DNA of 64,000 bases, from the NCBI RefSeq assembly GCF_001429045.1, contig NZ_LMHY01000028.1:1-64000 (forward strand), given 5' to 3'. The stretch comes from Pseudomonas sp. Root71. Lineage in GTDB: Bacteria; Pseudomonadota; Gammaproteobacteria; Pseudomonadales; Pseudomonadaceae. The position numbers were made by a program, and so were the translations under genes. This document shows positions 32,685-44,050 of this stretch, in pieces; positions within the stretch are counted from its first letter, which is position 1, and the number at the start of each line of letters is the position of its first letter. The notes under the pieces are model-generated. The model worked only from the letters and a program-made list of their open reading frames with translations. It was not told the origin of the DNA and ran no database searches.

Positions 32685-34481
32685 ATGCCGTTACGGACCC
32701 TTGAGACCTGGCCCCACGGCGCAATCATGCTGGACGCAGAGCACACGCGATTCGCGTTGTGGGCGCCAGATGCGTACTACGTCAGTGTCGAACTGGAAAA
32801 TGGACAGTCCTTGCCGTTGCTGCCCCAGGCCGACGGCTGGTTCGTGAGCAACATCCGATGCGCGGCGGGCACGCGTTACCGCTACAGCATCGACGGCGAA
32901 CTGGAAGTGCCCGACCCGGCCTCCCGCGCCCAGGCCGGCGACATCGACCGGCACAGCGTGGTGGTCGATCCGCTGGCCTATGCCTGGCAACACGCCGCCT
33001 GGCTGGGACGGCCGTGGAACGAAGCGGTGATCTACGAACTGCATGTCGGTGCGCTCGGCGGCTTCAGCGCCGTCGAGCAGCATCTGGCGCGGCTGGTCGA
33101 ACTGGGCGTCACCGCGATCGAACTGATGCCTGTCGCGCAGTTTCCCGGCGAACGCAATTGGGGTTATGACGGCGTCCTGCCCTACGCGCCCCAGGCGTCA
33201 TACGGCTCCCCCGAGCAGCTCAAGCACTTGATCGACACCGCCCATGGCCACGGCCTGGCGGTGATCCTCGACGTGGTCTACAACCACTTCGGCCCGGACG
33301 GCAATTACCTGCATCGTTATGCCAAGGGCTTTTTTCGCGAAGACAAACACACGCCGTGGGGCGCGGCCATCGACTTGCGCCGTCGCGAAGTACGGGACTT
33401 CTTCATCGAAAACGCCTTGATGTGGCTGCTGGAGTACCGTTTCGACGGTTTGCGCCTGGACGCGGTGCACGCCATCGAAGACCCGGATTTCATCCAGGAA
33501 CTGGCACGACGGGTGCGCCAGCAGACGGGACCGGCGCGGCATGTGTGGCTGATGGTGGAGAACGAACATAACCAGGCCAGCCTGCTCGAACAGGGTTACG
33601 ACGCGCAGTGGAACGATGACGGCCACAACGCCCTGCATGTGTTGCTGACCGGCGAAACCGACGCCTATTACGCCGACTACGCGCAAAACCCCACCGAACA
33701 ACTGGCGCGCTGCCTGAGCCAGGGCTTCGTGTTCCAGGGCCATCTCAATCGCCATGGTGTGGCGCGGGGCGAACCCAGCGGACATCTTCCGCCCAGTGCA
33801 TTCATCCTGTTTTTGCAGAACCATGACCAGATCGGCAACCGGGCCTTCGGCGAGCGCCTGCATCAACTCGCCCACCCGCAAGCGCTGCGGGCCGCCACGG
33901 TGTTGCTGCTGTTGTCGCCGATGATTCCGCTGCTGTTCATGGGCGACGAATTTGCCGTCGAGCAACCCTTCCTGTTTTTCACCAGCCATCACGGTGAATT
34001 GGCCAGGCAGGTTCGCGACGGCCGGCGCAATGAGTTCGCGGCGCTCAGCGCCTTTGCCGACCCGATCCTGCGCGAACACATTCCGGACCCGAACGATCCG
34101 CAGACATTTGCAGCGTCCCGCCCAGTCCTGCCATCGACCGGCCATTGCGAGATGCACGACCTGTATCGACGACTGTTGCAGATCCGTCACCGGCACATCA
34201 TCCCGCGCCTGCCGGGCGCCCGGGCACTGGGCACCGATGTGCTGGGTGAAGCCGCGGTCAGTGCAACCTGGCGCCTGGGCGATGGCAGCCAGCTGCGCAT
34301 TGACCTGAACCTCAGCGCCAGCCCCGTAGTCCACACCTCACAGACCGGTGCCACGCGCTTGTTCGAATACCCGCCACAGGGCGCCGACCTGCCGGCCCCA
34401 AACACCCTTGCCCCGTATTGCGCGCTCGTCACCCTCGCCGCCGCAGCCCCCTTTGCTACCCCGTTTGGAGAGCGTCCATGA
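32685..34481 (+). CDS. treZ: Malto-oligosyltrehalose trehalohydrolase
   Basis: 598 residues. ATG 32685 with AAGAGG eight bases ahead; a TTG at 32679 is not used. The N-terminal CBM48-like beta-sandwich (FALWAPDAYYVSVEL) is followed by a GH13 barrel: DVVYNHFGPDGNYLHRY, nucleophile Asp in GLRLDAVHAI, general acid Glu in MVENEHNQ, and NHDQIGNRAFGER. The phrase FGPDGNYLHRY is diagnostic of TreZ. It cuts the trehalose end off malto-oligosyltrehalose made by TreY. Starts 12 bases after glgA; overlaps malQ by 4. Confidence 0.95.
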   Translation: MPLRTLETWPHGAIMLDAEHTRFALWAPDAYYVSVELENGQSLPLLPQADGWFVSNIRCAAGTRYRYSIDGELEVPDPASRAQAGDIDRHSVVVDPLAYAWQHAAWLGRPWNEAVIYELHVGALGGFSAVEQHLARLVELGVTAIELMPVAQFPGERNWGYDGVLPYAPQASYGSPEQLKHLIDTAHGHGLAVILDVVYNHFGPDGNYLHRYAKGFFREDKHTPWGAAIDLRRREVRDFFIENALMWLLEYRFDGLRLDAVHAIEDPDFIQELARRVRQQTGPARHVWLMVENEHNQASLLEQGYDAQWNDDGHNALHVLLTGETDAYYADYAQNPTEQLARCLSQGFVFQGHLNRHGVARGEPSGHLPPSAFILFLQNHDQIGNRAFGERLHQLAHPQALRAATVLLLLSPMIPLLFMGDEFAVEQPFLFFTSHHGELARQVRDGRRNEFAALSAFADPILREHIPDPNDPQTFAASRPVLPSTGHCEMHDLYRRLLQIRHRHIIPRLPGARALGTDVLGEAAVSATWRLGDGSQLRIDLNLSASPVVHTSQTGATRLFEYPPQGADLPAPNTLAPYCALVTLAAAAPFATPFGERP

Positions 34482-36556
34482 GTGATGCGCAACTGGAAAT
34501 CCTGGCCAGCCGTGCCGGTCTCGCAGTCGATTGGCTCGACGCCAACGGCCGCCCGCAAAAAGTCGCGCCGTCCGTGTTGCGCAATGTGCTGACCGGCCTT
34601 GGCCACCCGGCCGGCAGCGCCCAGGAAATCGACGCCAGCCTGCTGGAACTGCAAGAGGTGCAACAGACCCATCACTTGCCGCCATTGATCACCGCCGATG
34701 TCGGGAAGGGCCTGGACCTGGCGCGTTTTTTCGAGCCCGGGACCCCTTGCGAAATCCACCTCGAAGACGGTTCGCGGCTCGACCTGAAACTGGACGCCAA
34801 CGCGGTGCTACCGGGGCTGGTACCGGTCGGCTATCAACAGGTCAGCATCGACGGACAAAGCTTCACCCTGGCCGTAGCCCCGGCCCGTTGCTACAGCGTG
34901 GCCGATGCCGTGGACAACCCCATCCCCCGTGCCTGGGGCCTGAGTGTGCAATTGTATGGATTGCGCCGCCCCGGCGATGGCGGGTTTGGTGACACCCAGG
35001 CGCTGGAGGACCTCGCCCGGGTGGCCGGCGAGCGTGGCGCCGAGGCGCTGGCGATCAGCCCGCTGCATGCGATGTTTTCCAGTGACACCCAACGCTACAG
35101 CCCCTATTCGCCGTCCAGCCGCTTATTTCTCAACAGCCTTTACTGCGCCCCGGGCACCATTCTCGGCGAACGCGCACTGCGCACCGCCATCGATGCAACC
35201 GGGCTGGCCATTGAACTCAAGGCGCTGGAAGAGCGACCGCTGATTGACTGGCCGGCCGCCGCCGAAGCCAAGCATCGGCTGTTGCAGTCGCTGTACGAAG
35301 GTTTCGTCCAGGGCGAACATCCTTTGCACGAAGACTTCAGCAGCTTTCGTCACGCCGCCGGCGAAGCGCTGGAAAACCACTGTCGCTTCGAAGCCATCCA
35401 GGAGGCGCGCGCCGCCCGGGGTGAACACCTCGACTGGCGGCAGTGGCCTGAACCCTGGCGCAATCCGCGCAGCGCCGAACTGGCGGCATTCGCCGAAGAG
35501 AATGCCGGGCGCATCGGCTTCTTCGCCTTCTGCCAGTGGCTGATCACGCGCTGCCTGGAGCGCGCGCAAACCGCCGCCCGCGCCAGCGGCATGAGTATCG
35601 GCCTGATCGCCGACCTGGCCGTTGGCGCCGATGGTGGCGGCAGCCAGGCCTGGAGCCGTCAGGACGAACTGCTCGCGTCCCTCACCGTCGGTGCGCCGCC
35701 GGACATTCTCAACCGCACGGGCCAAGGCTGGGGGATTTCCGCATTCTCCCCTGAAGGCCTGGTGCGCAATGGTTTCCGGGCCTTCATCGAAATGTTGCGG
35801 GCCAATTTCGCCCACTCCGGTGGCTTGCGCATCGATCACGTCATGGGCTTGCAGCGTCTGTGGGTAATCCCCAATGGATCGCCGCCAGCGGACGGCGCCT
35901 ACCTGTATTACCCGGTGGACGATCTGCTGCGCCTGCTGACCCTGGAATCCCATCGTCACCAGGCCATCGTCCTGGGCGAAGACCTCGGCACCGTGCCGGA
36001 CGGCCTGCGGGAAAAACTCATCGCCCGCTCGATGCTGGGCATGCGGGTATTGCTGTTCGAACAGGACAACACGCATTTCAAGCCGATCCTCGACTGGCCG
36101 GACAACGCCCTGGCCACCACCAGCACCCATGACCTGCCGACCCTCAACGGCTGGTGGCATGGCCGCGATATCGACTGGAACGCCCGGCTCGGCTTGCTCG
36201 ATGCCAGTGGTGAAATCGAATGGCGCCAGCACCGCGAACGCGAGCGCGAAGGCCTGCGCCGGGCGTTGAGCCAGGACCCGCAGAACTTCCGTGAAGAGTC
36301 CCACGAAACCGACCAGGTGCTCGATGCCAGCGTGCGCTTCCTCGGTCATACCCGGGCCCCCTTGGTGCTGCTGCCCCTGGAAGACGCCCTTGGTGTCGAA
36401 CAGCAAGCCAACCTGCCCGGCACCATCGACTCCCACCCCAACTGGTCGCGGCGCTTGCCCGGTTACAGCGAAGCCCTGCTCGACAGAGCGGATGCCGCAC
36501 GACGCCTGGAGTTGCTCGCCTGTGCGCGGCTCCAGGCGGCCGAGCGTGATCGATGA
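34478..36556 (+). CDS. malQ: 4-alpha-glucanotransferase (amylomaltase)
   Basis: 692 residues from ATG 34478, overlapping the treZ stop; an upstream in-frame ATG lies inside treZ. A GH77 disproportionating enzyme: nucleophile Asp in GLRIDHVMGLQRLW, general acid Glu in LGEDLGTVPDGLRE, and STHDLPTLNGWW. It moves maltosyl and longer glucan chains between acceptors, so it could recycle short maltodextrins left by GlgX and TreZ. The N-terminal 150 residues are the extra domain found in E. coli MalQ. The stop overlaps treY as ATGA. Confidence 0.94.
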   Translation: MSDAQLEILASRAGLAVDWLDANGRPQKVAPSVLRNVLTGLGHPAGSAQEIDASLLELQEVQQTHHLPPLITADVGKGLDLARFFEPGTPCEIHLEDGSRLDLKLDANAVLPGLVPVGYQQVSIDGQSFTLAVAPARCYSVADAVDNPIPRAWGLSVQLYGLRRPGDGGFGDTQALEDLARVAGERGAEALAISPLHAMFSSDTQRYSPYSPSSRLFLNSLYCAPGTILGERALRTAIDATGLAIELKALEERPLIDWPAAAEAKHRLLQSLYEGFVQGEHPLHEDFSSFRHAAGEALENHCRFEAIQEARAARGEHLDWRQWPEPWRNPRSAELAAFAEENAGRIGFFAFCQWLITRCLERAQTAARASGMSIGLIADLAVGADGGGSQAWSRQDELLASLTVGAPPDILNRTGQGWGISAFSPEGLVRNGFRAFIEMLRANFAHSGGLRIDHVMGLQRLWVIPNGSPPADGAYLYYPVDDLLRLLTLESHRHQAIVLGEDLGTVPDGLREKLIARSMLGMRVLLFEQDNTHFKPILDWPDNALATTSTHDLPTLNGWWHGRDIDWNARLGLLDASGEIEWRQHREREREGLRRALSQDPQNFREESHETDQVLDASVRFLGHTRAPLVLLPLEDALGVEQQANLPGTIDSHPNWSRRLPGYSEALLDRADAARRLELLACARLQAAERDR

Positions 36557-39348
36557 CCCTGGTACCGAGTCGTCTACTGCGCGCCACCTTGCGCCTGCAA
36601 TTTCACAAAGGCTTCACGCTTGAAGATGCGGTGCCACTGGTGCCGTATTTCTCCCGTCTTGGCATCAGCCATGTCTACGCCTCCCCGCTGTTGCGTGCCC
36701 GCGCCGGGTCGATGCATGGTTATGACGTGGTGGACCCGACCCGGGTCAATCCGGAACTGGGCGGAGAGGCGGCGCTGCGCAGCCTGGTCAGCGCCCTGCA
36801 CGAGCACAACATGGGGTTGATTCTCGACGTCGTCTCCAACCACATGGCGGTCGGCGGCGGTGACAATCCCTGGTGGCTGGATTTGCTGGAGTGGGGACGC
36901 CTGAGCCCTTACGGCGAGTTTTTCGACATCCAGTGGCATTCACCCGACCCGTTGATGGAAGGCCAGTTGCTCCTGCCGTTTCTGGGCAGCGACTACGGCG
37001 TCGCGTTGCAGGACGGCACCCTGCCCCTGCGCTTCGATGCCTGGCACGGCAGCTTCCATGTCGAGCACTACGAACATCGCTTTCCGATTTGCCCCAGCGA
37101 TTACGGGGAACTGCTCAGGACCGATGCACCGCTCGATACACAGCAGGCCGAACAACTGAAAAACCTGGCCGATCGCTTCAGCACCCTGAGCTACCAGACC
37201 GACGCCCACAGCCTGGCCCTGCCGCTGAAAGCGGAACTTCGCGATCTGGTCAACGATCCGGCCCTGGCCCACGCCATCGAGCAGCACCTGAACAACTACG
37301 ACTCACTGACCGGCGAAGGCTTCCGGCGCCTGCACAACCTGCTGGAACGCCAGAGCTATCGCCTCGCCAGTTGGCGCACCGCCGCCGATGACATCAACTG
37401 GCGGCGCTTCTTCGATATCAATGAACTCGGCGGACTGCGGGTCGAGCGTCCCGCCGTGTTCGAAGCCACCCACGCGAAGATTTTCCAACTGGTGGCTGAA
37501 GGGCTGATCGACGGGTTGCGCATCGACCACATCGACGGCCTCGCCGACCCGCGAGGCTATTGCCGCAAGCTGCGCCGCCGGGTCGACAGCCTGTCAGCGG
37601 GCCGGCACCTGCCCATCTATGTGGAAAAGATCCTGGGCGAAGGGGAAACCCTGCCTCGCGACTGGTCGGTGGACGGCACCACCGGCTACGAATTCATGAA
37701 CCAGTTGTCACTACTGCAACAGGATCCACGGGGCGCGCAGACTCTGGCCGAACTCTGGCATCGTCACAGCGAGCGGTCCGCCGATTTCGCCCAAGAAGCT
37801 CAACTGGCCCGCCAGCAAGTCCTCAGCGGCTCCCTGGCCGGAGATTTCGAAAGCGTTGCCCAGGCCTTGCTGCAAGTGGCCCGGGACAACCTCATGACCC
37901 GCGACCTGACCCTCGGCGCCATTCGCCGGGCCTTGCAGGCGTTGATCGTGCATTTCCCGGTGTACCGCACCTACATCAGTCCCCTTGGCCGGTCGGCCCA
38001 GGGCGAGGCGTTTTTCCGTCAGGCCATGGACGGCGCCCGCCAAACCCTGGGTGAAGAGGACTGGCCGGTGCTCGACTGCCTGGCCGGATGGCTCGGCGGT
38101 GAACCCTGGCGTTCGCGCCCGGCCGGTCGCGAGCGCAAACGCTTGAAGCACGCCTGCGTACGTTTCCAGCAACTGACCTCACCGGCGGCGGCGAAAGCGG
38201 TGGAAGACACCGCGTTCTATCGTTCGGCGGTCCTGCTCTCGCGCAATGACGTTGGCTTCAACACCGAACAGTTCAGCGCACCTGTCGCCGACTTTCATCA
38301 GGCCTGTATCGAACGCCTCGACACCTTCCCGGACAATCTGCTGGCCAGCGCCACCCACGACCACAAGCGCGGTGAAGATTCACGGGCGCGGCTGGCGGTA
38401 CTGAGCGAGCGCAGCAGTTGGTACGCCGACCAGATCGGCCTGTGGCGCGCCCTCGCCCGGCCCTTGCGCAACGACGATCAAATGCCATCGACGGGGGATG
38501 AACTGATTCTCTACCAGGCGATCATCGGCAGCTGGCCGCTGGCGTTGGAGATCGATCATGCGCCGGCCCTTGAGGACTACGCAAAACGCCTCTGGCAGTG
38601 GCAACGCAAGGCCCTGCGCGAAGCCAAACTGCAAAGTAGCTGGAACGCGCCCAATGACCCTTACGAGCAAGCGAGCGAAGACTTTATCCAGCGTCTGTTG
38701 CTCAGCCCCGAAGGCGAGTTGTTGCGTACGGCCCTGGCCAAGGCTGCCCGCTCGATTGCCGCCCCCGGCGCACTCAACGGATTGGCGCAAACCTTGCTGC
38801 GCATGACCGTGCCCGGTGTACCGGACTTGTATCAGGGCAACGAGTTCTGGGACTTCAGCCTGGTCGACCCGGACAACCGTCGTCCCGTGGATTACGCCAG
38901 CCGCCAGCAGGCGCTGCAGCAAGCGGTGGACCTGCCGGACTTGATGCAAAACTGGCGTGACGGGCGCATCAAACAAGCCTTGATTGCGCGCACCCTGAGC
39001 CTGCGCGCCGAGCATGCCGAGCTGTTTCGGCGTGGTACCTGCCAGGCTTTGGAAGTGGTGGGCAGCGAGGCCCATCGAGTGCTGGGATTTGTCCGTGAAC
39101 GGGAGGGGAAACGCGCCATTGTGATTGTGCCGATACGTTGTGCCGATCTGCTGGAAAACGGTGCCGAACCACAGGTCCACGCGCCGCTGTGGGGCGATAC
39201 CCGGGTCAAACTGCCGTTCACCGTCCCGGACGAACATCTGCAGGGACTTTTTTCCCGCATCACAGTCACAGAACACAGGGAGCTGCTGATCAGCGCCGCG
39301 CTGGGGGATTTCCCGGTCAATCTCATTTTTCAAACTGCCCACACTTGA
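36553..39348 (+). CDS. treY: Malto-oligosyltrehalose synthase
   Basis: 931 residues. A GH13_26 enzyme: the opening LRLQFHKGFTLEDAVPLVPY and SPLLRARAGSMHGYDVVDP are characteristic, with DVVSNHMAV, nucleophile Asp in GLRIDHIDGLADPRGY, general acid Glu in YVEKILGEGE, and SATHDHKRGEDSRAR near residue 600. It converts the reducing-end alpha-1,4 bond of maltodextrin to an alpha,alpha-1,1 bond, making malto-oligosyltrehalose for TreZ. It completes the operon glgA-treZ-malQ-treY; the DUF2934 gene follows after 21 bases. Confidence 0.95.
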   Translation: MTLVPSRLLRATLRLQFHKGFTLEDAVPLVPYFSRLGISHVYASPLLRARAGSMHGYDVVDPTRVNPELGGEAALRSLVSALHEHNMGLILDVVSNHMAVGGGDNPWWLDLLEWGRLSPYGEFFDIQWHSPDPLMEGQLLLPFLGSDYGVALQDGTLPLRFDAWHGSFHVEHYEHRFPICPSDYGELLRTDAPLDTQQAEQLKNLADRFSTLSYQTDAHSLALPLKAELRDLVNDPALAHAIEQHLNNYDSLTGEGFRRLHNLLERQSYRLASWRTAADDINWRRFFDINELGGLRVERPAVFEATHAKIFQLVAEGLIDGLRIDHIDGLADPRGYCRKLRRRVDSLSAGRHLPIYVEKILGEGETLPRDWSVDGTTGYEFMNQLSLLQQDPRGAQTLAELWHRHSERSADFAQEAQLARQQVLSGSLAGDFESVAQALLQVARDNLMTRDLTLGAIRRALQALIVHFPVYRTYISPLGRSAQGEAFFRQAMDGARQTLGEEDWPVLDCLAGWLGGEPWRSRPAGRERKRLKHACVRFQQLTSPAAAKAVEDTAFYRSAVLLSRNDVGFNTEQFSAPVADFHQACIERLDTFPDNLLASATHDHKRGEDSRARLAVLSERSSWYADQIGLWRALARPLRNDDQMPSTGDELILYQAIIGSWPLALEIDHAPALEDYAKRLWQWQRKALREAKLQSSWNAPNDPYEQASEDFIQRLLLSPEGELLRTALAKAARSIAAPGALNGLAQTLLRMTVPGVPDLYQGNEFWDFSLVDPDNRRPVDYASRQQALQQAVDLPDLMQNWRDGRIKQALIARTLSLRAEHAELFRRGTCQALEVVGSEAHRVLGFVREREGKRAIVIVPIRCADLLENGAEPQVHAPLWGDTRVKLPFTVPDEHLQGLFSRITVTEHRELLISAALGDFPVNLIFQTAHT

Positions 39349-39369
39349 ATTCAGTTCAGGAGCATTACG

Positions 39370-39687
39370 ATGAGTACCGACGATAAACGCATCCGCGAAT
39401 TTGCCTATCAGATCTGGGAATCCGAAGGAAAACCCGAAGGCCAGGAGGCCCGTCACTGGGAAATGGCGTGCAAACTGGCGGAAGCCGAAGCCCTGGCCCC
39501 GAAAAAGCCGGTCAAGGCTGCTGCGAAAACCCCGGTCAGCAAAACGGCCAATGGCAAGGCTGGCGATGCCAAGGTCGCCGCGGCAAAAACCAAGGCCAAA
39601 CCGGCGGCGGCTTCGAAGGTGATCCCGCCGGGGGAAAAGGCCGCTGAGAAAAAGCCCCGGGCTGCGCGAAAACCGCCAGCGGTTTGA
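39370..39687 (+). CDS. DUF2934 protein with a Lys/Ala-rich tail
   Basis: 105 residues; ATG 39370 with CAGGAG ten bases ahead. Residues 6-35 are the DUF2934 motif (RIREFAYQIWESEGKPEGQ), a short helical segment found in proteobacterial proteins of unknown function, often next to trehalose or glycogen genes. Residues 44-105 are almost only Lys, Ala, Pro, Val and Thr (AAAKTKAKPAAASK), as in histone H1-like or other nucleic-acid- or polyanion-binding tails. It probably belongs to the glgA-treY transcription unit. What it binds is unknown. Confidence 0.85.
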   Translation: MSTDDKRIREFAYQIWESEGKPEGQEARHWEMACKLAEAEALAPKKPVKAAAKTPVSKTANGKAGDAKVAAAKTKAKPAAASKVIPPGEKAAEKKPRAARKPPAV

Positions 39688-39785
39688 ATAGGCCTTGAGG
39701 CCCCTTCGCGGGCAAGTCGGACCGCCGCACCGCCGCTCACACAGTGTTTGGTGGTGTAACTGCAATCTGTGGCAACTCACAGGTC

Positions 39786-39813
39786 CCTGTGGGAGCGGGC
39801 TTGCTCCTACAGG
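39786..39813. repeat. Truncated REP hairpin
   Basis: CCTGTGGGAGC and GCTCCTACAGG pair (one G-U) around GGGCTT: a REP core shortened to a self-contained hairpin, 25 bases before glgX. A partial second REP (CCTTCGCGGGCAAG) lies at about 39703-39716. Confidence 0.7.
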
Positions 39814-39837
39814 TTGCCGCCGCTTTAAGGAATACCT

Positions 39838-42000
<2,163 letters not shown>

Positions 42001-42213
42001 AAAAGCCTACAGGCGTTTATGGCCGCAACACCGCAGAGCGGAAAAGTCATTGCGGACAGGTTCGCGACGCGACGAATAGCGTTACATGAGCAATACTCGA
42101 TTCGCGGCAATCCAGGGTTTGGCTTGTCGCTCCGCTATCAACGAGCCCTCACGGGTCTGCCGGGCTGGTCCCATGCACGACTGAAGGCGACGCAGAACAA
42201 GGACGTATCGACT

Positions 42214-42972
42214 ATGAAACCCGTTTCCCTGAGCGAAGCCAGCCTGCCATCACAGATCTGGAACAGCGCCCCGCAACTGGACAGCATTCCGGTCATCAGC
42301 ACCCAGTCGCTGGTACCCACCGGCGCACGCGCGGTGCTCATTGCCCCGCACCCCGGCGATGAGGTAGTGACCTGCGGCGGCCTGCTGCAGTTGCTCAGCA
42401 ACCTCGGCCACCCGCTGCAATTGATCTCGATCACCGACGGCAGCGCCAGCCATCCGGGCTCTCGGCAGTGGTCGGAAAAACGCCTCAGCGTGTTTCGTCC
42501 CCAGGAAAGCGTCGAAGCCATCCGCCGGCTCGGGTTGCCGATGCACAGCCTGAAGTGGATTCGTGGCGGGTTTACCGACAACGCCCTGGTGGAGCACGAA
42601 GATCAGATCGCCCAATTCATCACGCGCTACCTGCGCCCCGGTGATGTGGTGTTCAGCACCTGGCGCGAGGACGGCAACGTCGACCACGACACCGTTGGCC
42701 GCGCCAGCGCCAGGGCGGCAGCCAACGCAGGGGCAACCTACAACGACGTACCGTTCTGGGCCTGGCACTGGCCGGCACGAGACCGTGAACTGATCCCCTG
42801 GCACCGCGCCCGCAAGGTGCGCCTCGATACCTGGACCGTCGCCCGCAAGAGCCACGCCACCCATGCCTACGCCAGCCAACTGGACGGCGAACCGGCCATC
42901 GGCCTTGCGCCGTTGCTGCCCCGGCCGCTGTTGGAGCGTATCCGTTTGCCTTATGAAATCGTGTTGGTATGA
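42214..42972 (+). CDS. PIG-L family (LmbE-like) deacetylase homologue with an altered catalytic motif
   Basis: 252 residues from ATG 42214 with AAGGACG nine bases ahead; the frame is open to 42019 but lacks a start signal there. The LmbE fold is recognised from VLIAPHPGDEVVTCGGLLQL (43 on), ISITDGSASHPGS, and STWREDGNVDHDTVGRA. Family enzymes have HPDDE, where the first Asp is the general base and the second binds zinc. Here it is HPGDE: Gly48 replaces the base while the likely zinc ligands His46, Asp49 and the later His are kept. The protein may act differently or bind without turning over. Placed downstream of glgX. Confidence 0.8.
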   Translation: MKPVSLSEASLPSQIWNSAPQLDSIPVISTQSLVPTGARAVLIAPHPGDEVVTCGGLLQLLSNLGHPLQLISITDGSASHPGSRQWSEKRLSVFRPQESVEAIRRLGLPMHSLKWIRGGFTDNALVEHEDQIAQFITRYLRPGDVVFSTWREDGNVDHDTVGRASARAAANAGATYNDVPFWAWHWPARDRELIPWHRARKVRLDTWTVARKSHATHAYASQLDGEPAIGLAPLLPRPLLERIRLPYEIVLV

Positions 42973-43068
42973 ACTCATCGATTATCGACCCGGTGCAGTC
43001 CATCGGACTGAACTGCCTGCCTTTGCATCAGTCGCATGCATAAGCAGCCTTGAGTCAGAGGAGTGTAA

Positions 43069-43869
43069 GTGGCCAGTTATCCAAAACGGCAGGCAGCCGA
43101 ATCGACACCCTTGAACACGCCCCCGACGATTCATCGGCTTCGCGTGCTGACGGTCAACACCCACAAGGGTTTTACTGCACTCAACCGGCGCTTCATCCTT
43201 CCTGAGTTGCGTGAAGCGGTGCGCAGTACGTCGGCAGACCTGGTGTTTCTGCAAGAAGTCGTCGGCGAGCACGACCGCCATTCCTCCCGCTACAACGATT
43301 GGCCACAAACCTCGCAATATGAATTCCTCGCCGACAGCATGTGGAGCGACTTCGCCTATGGGCGCAACGCCGTCTATCCCGACGGTCACCATGGCAATGC
43401 CCTGCTGTCGAAATACCCGATCCGCGAGTATCGAAACCTGGATGTTTCCATTACCGGCCCGGAACGCCGTGGCTTGCTGCACTGCGTGCTGGACGTGCCG
43501 GGGCATCGCGAAGTGCATGCCATTTGCGTTCACCTCAGCCTGCTGGAAAGCCATCGACAACTGCAGTTGCAGTTGCTCTGTCAGCTCCTCGAATCCCTGC
43601 CGGATGATGCGCCGGTGATCATTGCCGGCGACTTCAACGACTGGCAGATGCAGGGCAATGCCACCCTTGCCCGCCGCGACTACTTGCACGAAGCCTTCGA
43701 ACGCCACCTTGGCCGACCGGCCAAAACCTACCCCGCGCGGTTTCCCTTGCTGCGCCTCGATCGCGTCTACCTGCGCAACGCCAGCAGCCACCAGCCACAA
43801 ATACTGGGAAACAAGCCGTGGACGCACCTGTCCGATCATTTGCCGCTGGCGGTGGAAGTGCACTTGTGA
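43069..43869 (+). CDS. Endonuclease/exonuclease/phosphatase (EEP) family protein
   Basis: 266 residues from a GTG at 43069, supported by AGAGGAG at 43057-43063. The EEP superfamily motifs are in order: LTVNTHKGFTALN, VFLQEVVGEH, HHGNALLSKYPI, GDFNDWQMQ and the closing LSDHLPLAVEV with the catalytic Asp-His. Members cut nucleic acids, phosphoinositides or sphingomyelin. In Pseudomonas a gene of this sort often sits near a cardiolipin synthase-like gene in the same trehalose/glycogen region; that neighbour is absent here. Substrate not predictable. Starts 96 bases after the PIG-L gene. Confidence 0.88.
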   Translation: MASYPKRQAAESTPLNTPPTIHRLRVLTVNTHKGFTALNRRFILPELREAVRSTSADLVFLQEVVGEHDRHSSRYNDWPQTSQYEFLADSMWSDFAYGRNAVYPDGHHGNALLSKYPIREYRNLDVSITGPERRGLLHCVLDVPGHREVHAICVHLSLLESHRQLQLQLLCQLLESLPDDAPVIIAGDFNDWQMQGNATLARRDYLHEAFERHLGRPAKTYPARFPLLRLDRVYLRNASSHQPQILGNKPWTHLSDHLPLAVEVHL

Positions 43870-43990
43870 ATCACGGCTATCAGGCGCCTGGCGCTGTGAT
43901 AACGCCCCCCACCTGTTATTTCTGACAGTAGCCGCATTGAAGCGGCGCCTGCTACGTTGGTGACGCCCTGCCGATGCCGGTAAGGGCAGT

Positions 43991-44023
43991 CGTTCCTGGC
44001 CATTGCTGACGGCCAAAGGAACG
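43991..44023 (+). promoter_or_regulatory. Hairpin in the autotransporter leader
   Basis: CGTTCC-TGGCC (43991-44001) pairs with GGCC-AAAGGAACG (44011-44023) with a small bulge and a 9-base loop. It lies 27 bases before the autotransporter start codon and 17 before its GGAGG. There is no T run, so a role in leader structure is more likely than termination. Confidence 0.4.
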
Positions 44024-44050
44024 GACGTTGACCCCATCGCGGAGGCAACC

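Noticed and set aside
42019..42213. N-terminal extension of the PIG-L protein
   Set aside because: No ribosome binding site at 42019, no similarity, and a good AAGGACG lies ahead of ATG 42214.
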